A DNA stretch of 64,000 nt from Capsaspora owczarzaki ATCC 30864 (taxonomy: Eukaryota > Opisthokonta > Filasterea): NCBI RefSeq assembly GCF_000151315.2, contig NW_011887295.1, positions 62,001-126,000 of the forward strand, in the 5' to 3' direction. Shown in pieces: positions 48,515 to 59,724 of this stretch. The notes beneath the pieces are model-generated. The model had not been told where the DNA came from. It did not search any database and worked only from the letters and a program-made list of their open reading frames with translations. The stretch's first letter is position 1; the number at the start of each line of letters is the position of its first letter. The position numbers were made by a program, and so were the translations under genes.

Positions 48515-50098
48515 ATGACCGGTCAACGCTGGATTTGGAGCTACATGGTTGTGATTGCTGCAACCTGGGCGAGCGGCGCATCGGCACGAGCAGTGAATGC
48601 AGCTGCTGCACAAGAAGAAACGCCGCTCCACTTTCTGACGCTCGGCGATTGGGGTCTGAACGGCGATCAACAGACCGAGGTAGCTCAAGCGCTGGGCAAC
48701 GTTGGCGGCATCTTCCATCCGAGTTTCCTGGTCTCTGTGGGCGACAATTTCTGTAAATGGCTCGCTTGTTTCCGTTGTTTACAAACAGTGGGCTGCTTTG
48801 TTTGGTGTTCTTTCCCCCGTCGAACGGTTTGCATGGACGGCTGCGCGTTGATGATGCAGGAGGACGTTGAAAGCGGAAGTTGGTGTGCAATCACCGGAAG
48901 CGACGGAAGAGGATGAGAGCGTGGATGAGCTCGGCGCGCCGATTGGTTGCCATTTGAAAAAATACCGCCGCCGGACGTTGGGATTGTGAGCGCCGACTTG
49001 CACTCGATGTGAGGCGTGAAAAATGCACTGGGATTCGGGTGGAATACTGAAGCTGAGTGAAGTGGACGTGGAGGAGAGCGGGGTGAGGCGAGTTGCAACT
49101 ATGCTCCCAAAGGTGGGAAAAACAAACAACCAAACAATGTATTTTATTTTGTTTTTCCCATGGCAATGCAAGCGCCATTGAACCTCCATGTACTGGAACA
49201 TCAGCAGCACGAACTGTTTGAGAGCAAGAGAATGATTCAACAATGACTTTTTTTTCTTTTTTGCGAGTGTGACAGTCTGCCTCACGTGTGTCTGTCTCTC
49301 GTTCCATTTGTTCTTGTCTCAGACGACGTGGGTGTGGCGAACGTGACCGACCCGCTCTGGAAGACGGCGTTCGACGACATTTACACCCACCCGAGCCTCA
49401 ACATTACATGGTACTCGCTGCTGGGCAACCATGACCACGAGGGAAACATTTCAGCGCAGGTGGCGTACACGAACGTCGACCGAAACCGCCGTTGGCACAT
49501 GCCCTCGTCCTGGTACACGCAGGTTGTGGTGCTCCCGGATGGCTTGACGACACTCCAGTTTGTCTTTATCGACACAGTCATCATGTCGCCCGACTTTTAC
49601 TTTAACGAGCTGGAGGGAATGGTTGCCGACGGCCGGCGTTCGCGCAGCGCAGTCGATGCACAGCTTGCCAAGCGAGAGACAATGCGCAGCGACGCGGACG
49701 TTCAGCTCGACTGGATCAAAACGACACTCAGCAGCTCGAAAGCGGACTGGCTGGTCGTGGCTGGACACTACCCCGTCTACTCTGGCGGCTCGAACGGCAA
49801 CAACCCCGACTTGCAGGACGATCTCAAGCCGCTGCTGGAAAAGTACCAGGTCGACGCCTATCTCTGTGGCCACGACCACGAATTGCAAGTCCTCCATCAC
49901 AACGGCGTCAAGTACCTCGTGTCTGGCGCCGGTGCCAAGCTTGGCAAGTACAATCCCATCAAGCAAAACCGCTTTGGCGCCTCGACCGGAGGCTTCATGC
50001 TGCAATCCTTCAACAGCACGACCATGACGATCAATGTGTACGACACGCAGTCCACCGTGTTGTATCAAGAGTTTGTTCCTCGTGTCCGTAACTTGTGA
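48515..50098 (+). CDS. ACP5: Purple acid phosphatase (tartrate-resistant, ACP5-like)
   Basis: A binuclear-metal phosphatase, secreted or lysosomal. The join is 48515..48752, 49323..50098 (337 aa, the small-PAP length). The Met at 48515 gives a signal peptide (MTGQRWIWSYMVVIAATWAS); an in-frame ATG at 48440 would add 25 residues. All five metal-ligand blocks are present and in order: LTLGDWG; VGDNFY, with the Asp and the metal-bound Tyr completed across the intron; LLGNHDHEG; VVAGHYPVYSG; and GHDHELQ. The intron (570 bp) ends in a TTGTCTCAG acceptor. Several NxS/T sites (VANVTDP, LNITWY, GNISAQ, FNSTTM) agree with an extracytosolic glycoprotein. Confidence 0.95.
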
Positions 50099-50449
50099 TG
50101 TCGCTGTTATTTGTTTGTTGGGTGTTTTTTTGCTGTAGATAATTTGTAAACGTTTGAACTCGAGCTTTCACGATCTTCATGGCGTCGCGTTTCTCAGTAG
50201 TCTCATTCGCATGGGTCTGCGTGCAATAATCCGCGAAAAGGGTCTGCGTGGCTCTGATCCATTCATGCCAATGGCAGCGCTTTCTGACGAGTAAGTTTCA
50301 ATCCTGGGGTGAGCATTTCTTCATCCGTTGATCCGCAGTCGATCTACAGTGCTTCTTGTCCGAACTTACTTCGAATCGCAATCCAGTTTCAATTCTGTCC
50401 CAGTCTTCCATTTTTTTGCTTCCCAAATTCTCAGACCAACAAAAAAAAA
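50099..50449. other. Upstream region of the mutarotase with a possible 5'-UTR intron
   Basis: 351 bp. An open stretch 50211..50290 from an ATG ends exactly at a GTAAGT donor, and TTCTCAG ending at 50434 could be its acceptor, 15 bp before the mutarotase ATG. In the given sequence the spliced uORF is out of frame with the CDS. Confidence 0.35.
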
Positions 50450-51625
50450 ATGTCCATTCGCGTCCTGTCGCCGCCATCGCCCACGACTGCTGGAGTGTCG
50501 CTGCAGACCGTTGAGCTGTCTGCTGGGGAGAGCACTGCGACGGTCAATCTTCTTGGCGCAACGCTCGTCTCGTGGACGCATCGCGGGACGGAACTGCTCT
50601 TTGTGAGCAAGAAAGCCGTGTACGACAACAAGAAGGCAATTCGAGGCGGAATTCCGGTCGTCTTCCCGCAATTTGGCGCATGGGACAACGGCCGCCCCCA
50701 GCACGGGTTTGCGCGATCCACTGCGTTTGCATACAAGGACAAGGACTCGGTCGCCCAGCGAGGCAGCGACGGGAACGACAGCGCGATGGCCGTGTTTGAG
50801 CTCTCAGATTCTGAGGCAACCAGGGCAATGTGGAACCATCCGTTCAGACTCGTCTACACGGTGACGCTGACGCCAAAGTCGCTCGAGCAGCACCTTGTTG
50901 TGCACAACACTGGTAACCAACAAAAACAACACCAATCAATCCAGAGTTTGTGCGAATCACTTTCATCCTAAGCATACTTGAAGGATCCGTGGAGTCAAAC
51001 ATTCTCCATATTGGATTGAGTGACTCGCGTTTGCAGTGGTTGAAAATGTGGGTGACGATGTGGCTGACCCTACCAAACCAAACCAATTGATTGTGTCTGC
51101 GGATGCAGGAACGGAAGAGTTTTCATTCACAACGCTGCTGCACACGTACTTCCGTACGGACAGCCTCAAGACAGTCACGGTTGCTGGTCTCACCGACCGC
51201 GACTTCAAGGACAAGGTCGACAACATGGCCACCAAGCACGAAGACCGCGATGTTGTCACTGTTTCCGAGCTCACCGACAGAATCTACATGAAGACGCTCG
51301 ATGAGCACCTGATTCTCAATCTGGCTGGCGGCAAAGGTGTTCAGCTCGTCAAGGAGAACATGCCCGACACTGTTGTGTGGAATCCCGCCGAGGAAGGCGG
51401 CAAGGCCATTGCTGATTTGGGCGGTGAAGAAGTACGTCAGTTTGGTGTTCTTTTTCTGGGTGTTTTGGTGGGTGTTTCGGGTTTTGAAGCTGGCCGATCA
51501 CTTACGACATACTCTGCGCGATACAGGTCAATCACTTTATTTGCGTCGAGGCCGGTGCCGTGGTCGAGCCGGTGACTGTAGCTGCGAATTCGAGCAAGTC
51601 TTTCCGCCAGACTCTCAAGCTGTGA
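50450..51625 (+). CDS. D-hexose-6-phosphate mutarotase (aldose-1-epimerase-like)
   Basis: Interconverts the anomers of glucose-6-phosphate or similar hexose phosphates (YeaD/YMR099C class, galactose-mutarotase fold). The join is 50450..50912, 51109..51431, 51527..51625 (294 aa; family about 290). The family signatures are in place: GATLVSWTHRGTELLFVS, IRGGIPVVFPQFG, QHGFARSTAF (substrate His), HNTGTEEFSFTTLLHTYF (catalytic His), VVWNPAEEGGKAIADLG and NHFICVEAGAVVEP (catalytic Glu). The start ATG is preceded by nine A residues. No targeting signal, so cytosolic. Confidence 0.95.
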
Positions 51626-52068
51626 CGGTGCGTCCCGTTTTCGCGCCTCTAGCCTGCACGATCGCATGGATGCGGTGGTATTTGTTGCTTTTGGTGTCTG
51701 GTGCTTGTGTTGGCGTCTCTGTTTGTTGCTGGATTGTCTGCGATTGTTCGGCGTTTTTTTTCCTGCTGTTTCGCTTCGTTGTCAGCAAAAACCCAACCGT
51801 TCCACCTGCCATTTCCACCCAACCAACACGCGTTGACTTTTGCCGATATTTACCAAGCAGTCGCAGCCCTATGCCAGCAAACTTGCCGTCTCTTGCGTCG
51901 ATTTTCCCCAAACACCTTTCATCCCACCATTTGTTTTTTGTTTTGCTTTTTGAGCTCGACCATCCCCAACCAATCCCAGCCAATGTATGTTTGATGATGA
52001 TACTTTATGATAATGTCAGTCTTTGTATCTTATTCAATAATCGCTCCTCAGCTTCTCCATCCAATCCA
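51626..52068. other. Intergenic between the mutarotase and EXOSC6
   Basis: 443 bp. A 335-codon frame crosses this interval but is assembled from mutarotase intron/exon sequence in a wrong frame and intergenic T-rich DNA, so it is not a gene. Confidence 0.5.
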
Positions 52069-52129
52069 ATGCCAGTCGATCGCTACCGCATTACGGGTCC
52101 CGAAACGACCTTCCCACTGTCGACACTCG

Positions 52130-52161
<32 letters not shown>

Positions 52162-53403
52162 TCATCATCATCATTAGCAGGCTCATCAACAGCAGTGTCG
52201 CGGCCTGACGGTCGCCCCGCTGCCCAGCTCCGGCCAATCTGTAAGCTCTGCTCCATGTGTGTGCTGCTTCATACGTTGAGGGGATCACGGCGCCCACTCT
52301 GCCCCTCTCCTCCCGTTGGACTGGTTGTGCCTGATCACTCCTGAATGCAACGCCGTGCATTGATCAACTGGGGGTGGCGGTTGGGGACTGGCTTTGCTCG
52401 TTCTTACTGCCGCTTGTGTATTGGGAGGACAGACATGTCCACGGGCACCGTGTCGCACGCGAACGGGTCGGCGTACCTCGAGCTGGCAGGCACCCGCGTC
52501 ATGGCTGCAGTGTATGGACCGCGCGAGAACACCCGCGCGGGTGGTCTGCAGCAGTTCAATGAGCAGGCAGTGCTCCAGTGCGACGTTGCGCGCGCTCCGT
52601 TCGCATCCCCGCGCGACGATGCAAGGATTGGCACCGACGCAAACACGAGTGCTGCCGCTGCAGACAGGCAGTTTGCAACAAGCGTCGCGACAGCTCTGCA
52701 ATCGTCCGTACGGCTCGAAAAGTACGCCAAGAGCTCGATTGACCTATTCGTGACGATCATTGGCGTAAGTGTGTGCGCCGCGAACACTTCAGAATGCGTG
52801 TGTTGCGGACTTGTCACGGATACTCAATCCCAACTCGGTGTGACAGGACGATGGCGGTGCGCTTGCTGCGTCCATCAACTGCTGCACACTGGCTCTTGCG
52901 GATGCTGGCATCGAAATGAATGACATGGTCACCGCCGCTTCAGTGGTAAGATGATGCTTCAGACGTCGCGTGCAGCTCGGTCCCACGTTTCCCCTTTGCT
53001 CAGTCAGTTTGCTGTTCTTGCCATGTTGCCTCTCTTTGCTAGGCCCTTGCTGCAAACACAAACATCGTGCTGTGGGACCCAACGCATCTGGAAGAATCGC
53101 GAGCTTCCGCTATTGCCACACAAGCGCTTCGCGTCAGCGACAACCTCGTCACCTTGTTAGATCAATCTGGAGAATCATCGTTGAAGCTTTCAGTCAAGGT
53201 ATGGTTGCGTTTCATTGCATGTTTTTTTTTTTTATTTTTTTCGTTCACGTTAAATTGACTTTTGTTGTTTGTTGTTCTGGACATTTGCAATCTCGCAGGC
53301 GCTGGAAGCATGCTCCAGCATGTCTGTGCAACTCCATGGCTTGATGCAACAAACTCTGGTCAGCAGCTTGCTCGAGCGACGGAAGCAACAGCTTTTGCCA
53401 TGA
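52069..53403 (+). CDS. EXOSC6: Exosome core subunit MTR3 (RNase PH-like)
   Basis: A catalytically inactive RNase PH-fold subunit of the six-membered exosome ring, nuclear and cytoplasmic RNA decay. The join is 52069..52240, 52433..52764, 52847..52945, 53043..53198, 53299..53403 (287 aa). The N-terminal extension contains Pro and Ser runs from CCA/TCA repeats, then RPDGRPAAQLRPIY. The fold follows as in human EXOSC6: ANGSAYLELAGTRVMAAVYGP, VARAPFASPRDDA, LEKYAKSSIDLFVTII, DDGGALAASINCCTLALADA, GIEMNDMV and ALEACSSMSVQLHGLMQQ. The RNase PH phosphate-binding arginine pair is not evident, as expected for MTR3. Confidence 0.93.
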
Positions 53404-53525
53404 TCAATGGGTTTTCTCTATTGTTTTTGGTTTCCAATGCAACAACCCCCAGCTCTCCACACATTTTTGATTACTTCCTAGTTGCAATTAGTTTATTTTC
53501 ACTCTTTTTTTTTTCTTCTTGTTAA

Positions 53526-54696
53526 CATGGCTGACTACGACACCATTGTCGCGCGAGTGATTGACGAGACGCTCAAATTCGCGCAGGACTCGACGCTGCG
53601 TCCCGTGAAGCAGACGGTGCGCCAAACAAAACAAAAACCTCTCCGCAATCCAGCGATCTCCATTCCAATGACCAACTTGCACAGAGAGATAGAAAAAGCG
53701 AGACTAGACTAGACCGGGTGGACGATATGAGTGAACTTGAAATTTGGCTCGAATTTCAATCTGAGAATGAGTATGGAGAAAATGCTCACAGCCTGCTGAC
53801 TTGATCCATGCATGTAGAAGGGCATCACCATCCACGCCGGCAACATTGAAGGCATCCCAGAGACCCTGTAAGCCCACGCCGTTCGTAGCAAGTAGCAAAA
53901 AATTGTTGTTTGGATTTGCATTGAAAGAGCCATTTGAGATTGAGCTGGTCGACCACCACGACCACCACGACCACCACCACCACGACCGACTCTCACTTTG
54001 GCTTGACGGATGTGCAAACACGACGCATGGCTTGAATGTTCCGCGCACAGGTTCCGTGCGACGGGCGAGATTGACGCGTCGCCCGAGCGCGTCGTCCTGT
54101 TTGTACGTCCTGGCCCAGACACGATGCGCGCCAAATGGGACTCGTCGTCAAAGTCGATGAGCCTTGTTCAGCAGGTCAGCGACACGGTCTCCATCATCCG
54201 GACAATCACCCACTCGGCCATGATGGGACTGATCTCGGCGCGCGACTTTGTCGACCTGTCCGTCCTGCGCAAGCTCGATGGCACCGACGACTGGATTTGC
54301 GCTGGTATGTGAGCTCATCGGAGCATAGTACTCTATGCTTATGGAGTGCTCATATTGCATGATTTGGTGGATTGATTTTTGATGCTGGATGCTCACCCGA
54401 AACACACTTCTGCCAACTTTGCTTGTTCCTTCTCGCTTCGACCCGCTCTGCGCGGCTCAGCCCAGAGCGTCGAGCACCCCGATACACCCCATGAGCATGG
54501 CCTCGTTCGTGGGCACAATTACCCGTGCGGATTTTGGATTCAGTCCATCGATGGCGGCAAACGCACCCGCTTCACCTACGTCCTCCACACCTCGCTGCGT
54601 GGCTCCCTGTCCACCTCCCTCGTGGAAAGCGCGCTGCCCGGTGCACAAATCAGCTTCTTTGAGGAGGTCAAGAAGGCCCTCACCAAATATCCCTAA
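53526..54696 (+). CDS. STARD5: START-domain lipid-transfer protein (STARD4/5/6 type)
   Basis: A single-domain StAR-related carrier expected to bind sterols, bile acids or similar lipids in the cytosol. The join is 53526..53615, 53818..53867, 54051..54304, 54461..54696 (209 aa; STARD5 is 213). Landmarks in order: an N-terminal helix (VIDETLKFAQ), ITIHAGNIEG, FRATGEIDASPERV, RAKWDSS, QQVSDTVSIIRTITHSAMMG, LISARDFVDL, VEHPDTPHEHGLVRGHNYPC, TYVLHTSLRGSL and a C-terminal helix (FFEEVKKALTKYP). The RDFVDL and VRGxNxPCG motifs place it with the STARD4/5/6 group; which one is not resolvable by eye. The acceptor of exon 3 (CGCGCACAG) follows a 183-bp intron with a GAC-CAC repeat. Confidence 0.9.
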
Positions 54697-54835
54697 GTCC
54701 AGTGGCAAGAGCGCAGGAAGCTCCCACCATTGGCAATGCTGTGATTGAGTGGCTTTGTCGGTTTGCTTTCAAGCGACACAAAGAAATGAAACACTGCGAA
54801 TTGCAAAAACAAAACAAAAAAAAAGGTTCACCCGA

Positions 54836-57312
54836 TTATGCATTGTCACCGGGACTCGTGGCAGCTATCCGCTCTTGCTCCGCCTGCTCTGCCAATTCCG
54901 CTTGGTACTTGATCTTGGATTGGGTCGAACGCGAGTTTTCAAACATGATCTGGGCGTACTTTTCAGAGATTGTCGCTCGCTCAGTTGGCTAGGACGAGCA
55001 AGTAACAAGAAGGAACACGGACCGTGAGCAATTGGCGGTGAGCACACGCCGAGCATCTTGTTGCAAGCAGCCGGGTCTTACCGTCGGATCGTGCAGCTTT
55101 TGCAGCGTGACCATGATACGGTGACGGCGGCCAGCCATCGGTTGCGAGCTGTTACTGATCAGCCTCATAGCAGGGTGGATGGGGACGTATTCATCGAGAC
55201 TGCAAGCAGAGTCAACATCAGTCACGACGTTTTTTTGTCGGTTTTTTTTTTCAACCCCACGAGAACACCTCCTTCCAAAAGCTTGCATTTCTTACGGCTC
55301 ATCGTGTGTCGGCATCCAAAAGACCAGGCGTCCACCGACCACAAGATGCGTAGCAGCAAAGTCCACAAGGTCGCAGATGAGCAAATCTTGGGCGTACTGA
55401 ATCTTGCGTGGAATGTGCGCAGCACGCCTGTGAAACATTGACAATCGCAAAGAATTGACATCAAAAATGACACAAAAAGCGCATCAAAGACAGCGAGACC
55501 CCGCGACTCAAAGCTGAATCTTACTTTTCAAGCGGAATCGGCTTCGCGTTGGGAACTTGAGCAATTTTCTTGGCCGCTTCGCGAATGCCGTATGGCGCTG
55601 TTCGAAAAAGTCAAGTTGGTTCACAGAGTCAGCAAGAAAACAATGAGCGGGTTGCGGAGAATAGGGGGGGGCGCGATTGACAACGTACGATCAGAAAGAA
55701 TGGCATCAAACTTGACATTGCCACGGAACGTGCTATGCGAATTGTCAGTGACCACAACATCTAGCAACTGTGATTCCAGTTTGTACTGCACAAAGCTCAT
55801 GCGAGCATTGTGAGTTGGATCTGTTTACCAAAACCAAAAAAAAAAAAGAAAAACAAAAGCGAGGAAACGAACAGTCAGACGACAAAATCCAAAGCTCTGG
55901 CCCAGACGTGCAAAAGTACTACCTTTGGCACTCATCATTCGAGGATCAATGTCTCCTCCCACGATAAATGCGCCATAGTGAGCGCAAGGCACCAGCATGC
56001 CGCCTGCCGAACAACAAAACAAAAAAACGACATAAAGAAATGTGAGTGGCTCGCTCACATCAGCAAGCCAGAGTGCAGCGACAATGTGGTTGCCAAACAT
56101 ACAGCTTCCAGCAAAAGGATCAAAGACCACGCTTCCTGGCTTAATCTGCATGAAGCAAATGAGCAAAATCAAGGCCAGTCAGCTCAGCCCAAAAGGTCGA
56201 CCAAGATTTTCAGCCCAAACTCACGTACCAACGCTTGGTGAGCCATCAAAAACGCCAGCGTCTCGTTCATTGACGTTGTGTTGATGTATGTGCGGGTCTT
56301 GAGCGAATAGTGCGTGACCAGGGACCGAACACCATCTCGCAGCTAGCCCACACGAATCATGATGAGCCAACTCAACAACGAACGACTTCCCATTCGTCCG
56401 CATAAGCACGGACACTACTTACCCACAACGCAAAGAACACGCCGTAGAAGGGTGCGTCGGTGGAATGCAGCACTGTGCCGTCGTACAGCTCGAGAAGATG
56501 CAGGGCAACCTCTGGATTCTTCATGTCAATGGGCCCGGGAAAGTCAATGTAGTCAAGCCGCCTGCGTCGCTCCTCCTTGTCTTGCAATGACAATCGGCGA
56601 TAGCATGCCGCGACTGTGCAGCTAAACGAGCGTGCAGGCGCGAGCGCTGTTTCCTGCAATGATTCAACGCGTCAGAATCATTTGCTCACAAAGTTAGTAA
56701 CATGTCCAGAGCATCATGATGACGACTAAGATCCAACTTCTCGAGCACTTGAGCAATGCAATCTGCGAAAGTGGCAATGACGCAAACAACACGATGCGTT
56801 ACCAGCAAAACGCGACCTTCCGAGCTGCTCGTAACTGTCGCCGTGTCCCAGGTACAAGTAGATGGATCTGGCATATGGCATGCAACCAACACGCCAACAT
56901 GAGCTCTCTTGCTGGTGCATGTCTGAAGCACCGCAAAGCTCTGAGAAACTGAAACAGCACTGACCGCACGAGCGCGCATCGCTCAACCACGCGCTTGGCG
57001 TCCTCCTCCGACGGCATATCGATGATTGAGTATGGCGAAGTGTCCTACATCACGGCCGTGCAGTCAGCAAGTCAGTCAGTTGTCCGGTTGTGTGCAACAT
57101 GAAGCGTCGTCCTCGTGGAGTAGAGCCTCTGCTGGCTGCCTGCCACCACTCCCCCTCCAGTTCATAACAAACACAGCGTATGACGGGTTGCTTACATTGT
57201 TTGGGAGTGCGAGCAGGACGGTGAATGGGACGTTCGCCCACTCGGCCGCGGCTGCAAACTCGGGCATGCGGAATGGCAGCAGCTCGAGCACAAACTGAAC
57301 AAGGAACTTCAT
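54836..57312 (-). CDS. TRMT11: tRNA (guanine10-N2)-methyltransferase TRMT11
   Basis: The catalytic subunit that, with TRMT112, makes m2G10 in tRNAs. Thirteen exons: complement(54836..54988, 55082..55199, 55296..55427, 55525..55597, 55689..55820, 55923..56003, 56103..56145, 56229..56342, 56423..56621, 56690..56762, 56803..56867, 56965..57044, 57196..57312), 459 aa (human 463). The exon 4/5 junction (56690/56621) is the least certain; the phase decides it. N-terminal THUMP-like region: LELLPFRMPEFAAAAEW, SIYLYLGHGDSYEQL. Rossmann methyltransferase: YINTTSMNETLAFLMAHQAL, KPGSVVFDPFAGS (SAM loop), PCAHYGAFIVGGDID, and AILSDPPYGIRE, the DPPY catalytic motif, completed across an intron. Confidence 0.94.
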
Positions 57313-57637
57313 TGCACGACTGTGACAAAAGAAGGGAAGAAGAAAAGAAGAGTGAAAACAAACATAAGGAACGAGTTTGGCAGATTGAGAAGTGGAGGGA
57401 AAATAGATCAAAATGCGAACATGTTGAAAGTGAAGCTCAATAGTCCTCCCTGACGTGCGCCAGATTGCCACCAAGTCAGATCGTTTACGACTTAAACTTC
57501 ATGACTGGATTGTTTGTATGCTGTTTTTTGATGTGTATGATAGTTCTTGAAGTGGTCGGTGAACGAAATTGTACAAATTTTGACAGCAACTCATCTCAGT
57601 CGCATTCTGGACTGCAACCTCACCCATCACTACCACG
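57313..57637. other. Divergent promoter region, TRMT11 / OXSM
   Basis: 325 bp between divergent start codons. No TATA box or other motif recognised. Confidence 0.45.
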
Positions 57638-58279
57638 ATGCACAAGCTTGCGTGCAAACTGACAACTGCGCCGCCACTGTTTCCAACTGTGCAACGTCGC
57701 GTCGTTGTGACTGGCCTTGGTACCCGTCTGAGAAATGAGGATGAAGGGGATGCAGAATTGACACGTATCTGAGCAACATGTTCAAACTCTTCATCTTCTT
57801 CCTCCTCCTCCTCCTAGGCCTCGTCACTCCGCTCGGCGTTGGCGTTGCAAACACTTGGAAGCGACTCGTTGCTGGCGACTGCGCAGTCGACCGCATTCGC
57901 AACGCTGGTAAGGGGGTGGTGGTAGACGATGGCGATTTGAGTGGATTGATGACTAGTGATTGTGTGACTCCTGCCTGCAGATGCATACAGTGGACTGCCG
58001 ACGTCGATCGCTGCACAGGTGCCGCGCGGCGAGGCGGGCGTTGCGGCCGGGCTGTTCAACCCGAGCGAGTGGCTCGAGCCGGGCGATTCCAAGCGCATGC
58101 CCGACTTTATCCAGTTCGCCATGGCCGCCGCCTCGCAGGCGCTGGACGATGCAGGATGGCACCCAAAGACCGACGCCGAGCAGCGCGAAACGGGCGTCGC
58201 GATCGGATGTGGCATGGTCAGCATGGACGACATGGCCACAGCCTCGGCGCTCTTCGCTCCGCCGACAACAAGCGCTCCA

Positions 58280-58310
<31 letters not shown>

Positions 58311-59625
58311 TAGCACAAACTGATGCTGGAACATCATTCGATAATCGTCCGGGCTACCGCAAACTGAGTCCGTTCTTTGTGCCGCGAATTCTGGTCAATA
58401 TGGCGTCGGGACACGTCTCGATCCGTCACGGCTTGCGGGGCGTCAACCACTCCGTATCGACTGCGTGTGCCACTGGAGCGCATGCAATCGGCGATGCCTT
58501 CCGGTTTATCCGGAACGGCGATGCAGAAGTGATGGGTGAGTCTCAGCTATGGTTGTTTGGCAGTGATTGAGATTCGGTCACTGCTTCGCCCTCACACAAA
58601 CCGTGTGTGCTCTGGCTTGGAAATAGTCGCCGGAGGTACCGAGGCCTGCATCACACCACTGTCGGTGGCCGGGTTTTGCAAAGTGAAAGCCCTTTCGACG
58701 GCCTTCAATGATTCTCCGAAACTCGCCTCCCGTCCTTTCGACGAACGCCGCGACGGCTTTGTGATTGGAGAAGGCTCGGGCGTTCTTGTTTTGGAGGAAT
58801 ACGAGCATGCCAAACGCCGCGGCGCAACCATTTACGCCGAAATTCGTGGCTACGGACTTTCCGGTGCGTGAAAAACTGCGCCTTGTTCGTAGTTGTTTCT
58901 GCCAGAGCTCTGTTTTAACTTTGGGTTTTTCATATTGAATCCACAACCCTAACAATCACCCCACCTCTCTTCCACTCTAACAGGAGACGCCTTCCACATG
59001 ACTGCACCTTCTGAGGATGGACGCGGTGCAATCCATTGCATGGAGTCTGCAATCCGACAAGCTGGACTGACCCCCGCGGATGTCGACTATGTGAATGCGC
59101 ATGCGACATCTACTCCACTAGGCAAGATGCTCCATGTTTGATTGCGCGTCTTGGATGGTGAACCATTCCGTTTGCTCAAACGAAAGAACTGCCGCGCATT
59201 CTCTTGCAGGCGACGCTGTCGAAAACCGAGCCATCAAGACCGTGTTTGGAGCGCACGCAACATCGCTTGCCATCTCGTCCACAAAGGGAGCCATCGGCCA
59301 TCTTCTCGGTGCGGCGGGAGCGGTGGAAGCCATCTTCTCCGTGCTGGCCATCTCTGAGGTACTTTTTCTGCATTCGATCGCAGCTCGGGTGATTTTTCAT
59401 GCTATCCGCCTGTTCCTCATTTTTTTTTGCATCGTCCTCCTTCTCTGCCCCTTCTTGGTTTAGAAAATGGTGCCCCCGACGGCCAATTTGGAGAGCCAAT
59501 CCACCGAATTTACTCTCGACTATACACCCAAAGTCGCCAAGCCTCGAGTAATTCGTGCGGCTCTATCCAACTCGTTCGGTTTTGGCGGTACAAACGCGAG
59601 TTTGTGTTTTGGATCCATTGCCTGA
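57638..59625 (+). CDS. OXSM: Mitochondrial 3-oxoacyl-ACP synthase (FabF type)
   Basis: The condensing enzyme of mitochondrial type II fatty-acid synthesis, supplying octanoyl-ACP for lipoate. The join is 57638..57719, 57818..57907, 57981..58535, 58627..58863, 58984..59121, 59210..59358, 59464..59625 (470 aa). A basic, Thr/Pro-containing N-terminus ([20 protein letters not shown]) suits mitochondrial import. [15 protein letters not shown] starts the ketosynthase. Catalytic residues are visible: Cys in [14 protein letters not shown], His in [12 protein letters not shown], Lys and His in [14 protein letters not shown]. It ends [15 protein letters not shown] poly-Ala insert from GCT repeats (about residues 170-185) lies between conserved blocks. 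The donor after 59121 is CTAG|GCAAGA, a GC-AG intron supported by the conserved TPLGDA across it. Confidence 0.96.
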
Positions 59626-59724
59626 AGGAACAACATGACAGTATTGTTTTTTAATGCAAGAGCGATTGGGAAAATGTCGCATCGCCAGCACGCGTTCAAA
59701 CCGGGGTTGCAGCTGCACAACATT

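Noticed and set aside
51337-52344. 335-codon frame spanning the mutarotase 3' end to EXOSC6 exon 1
   Set aside because: It overlaps two real genes in wrong frames and reads through T-rich intergenic DNA.
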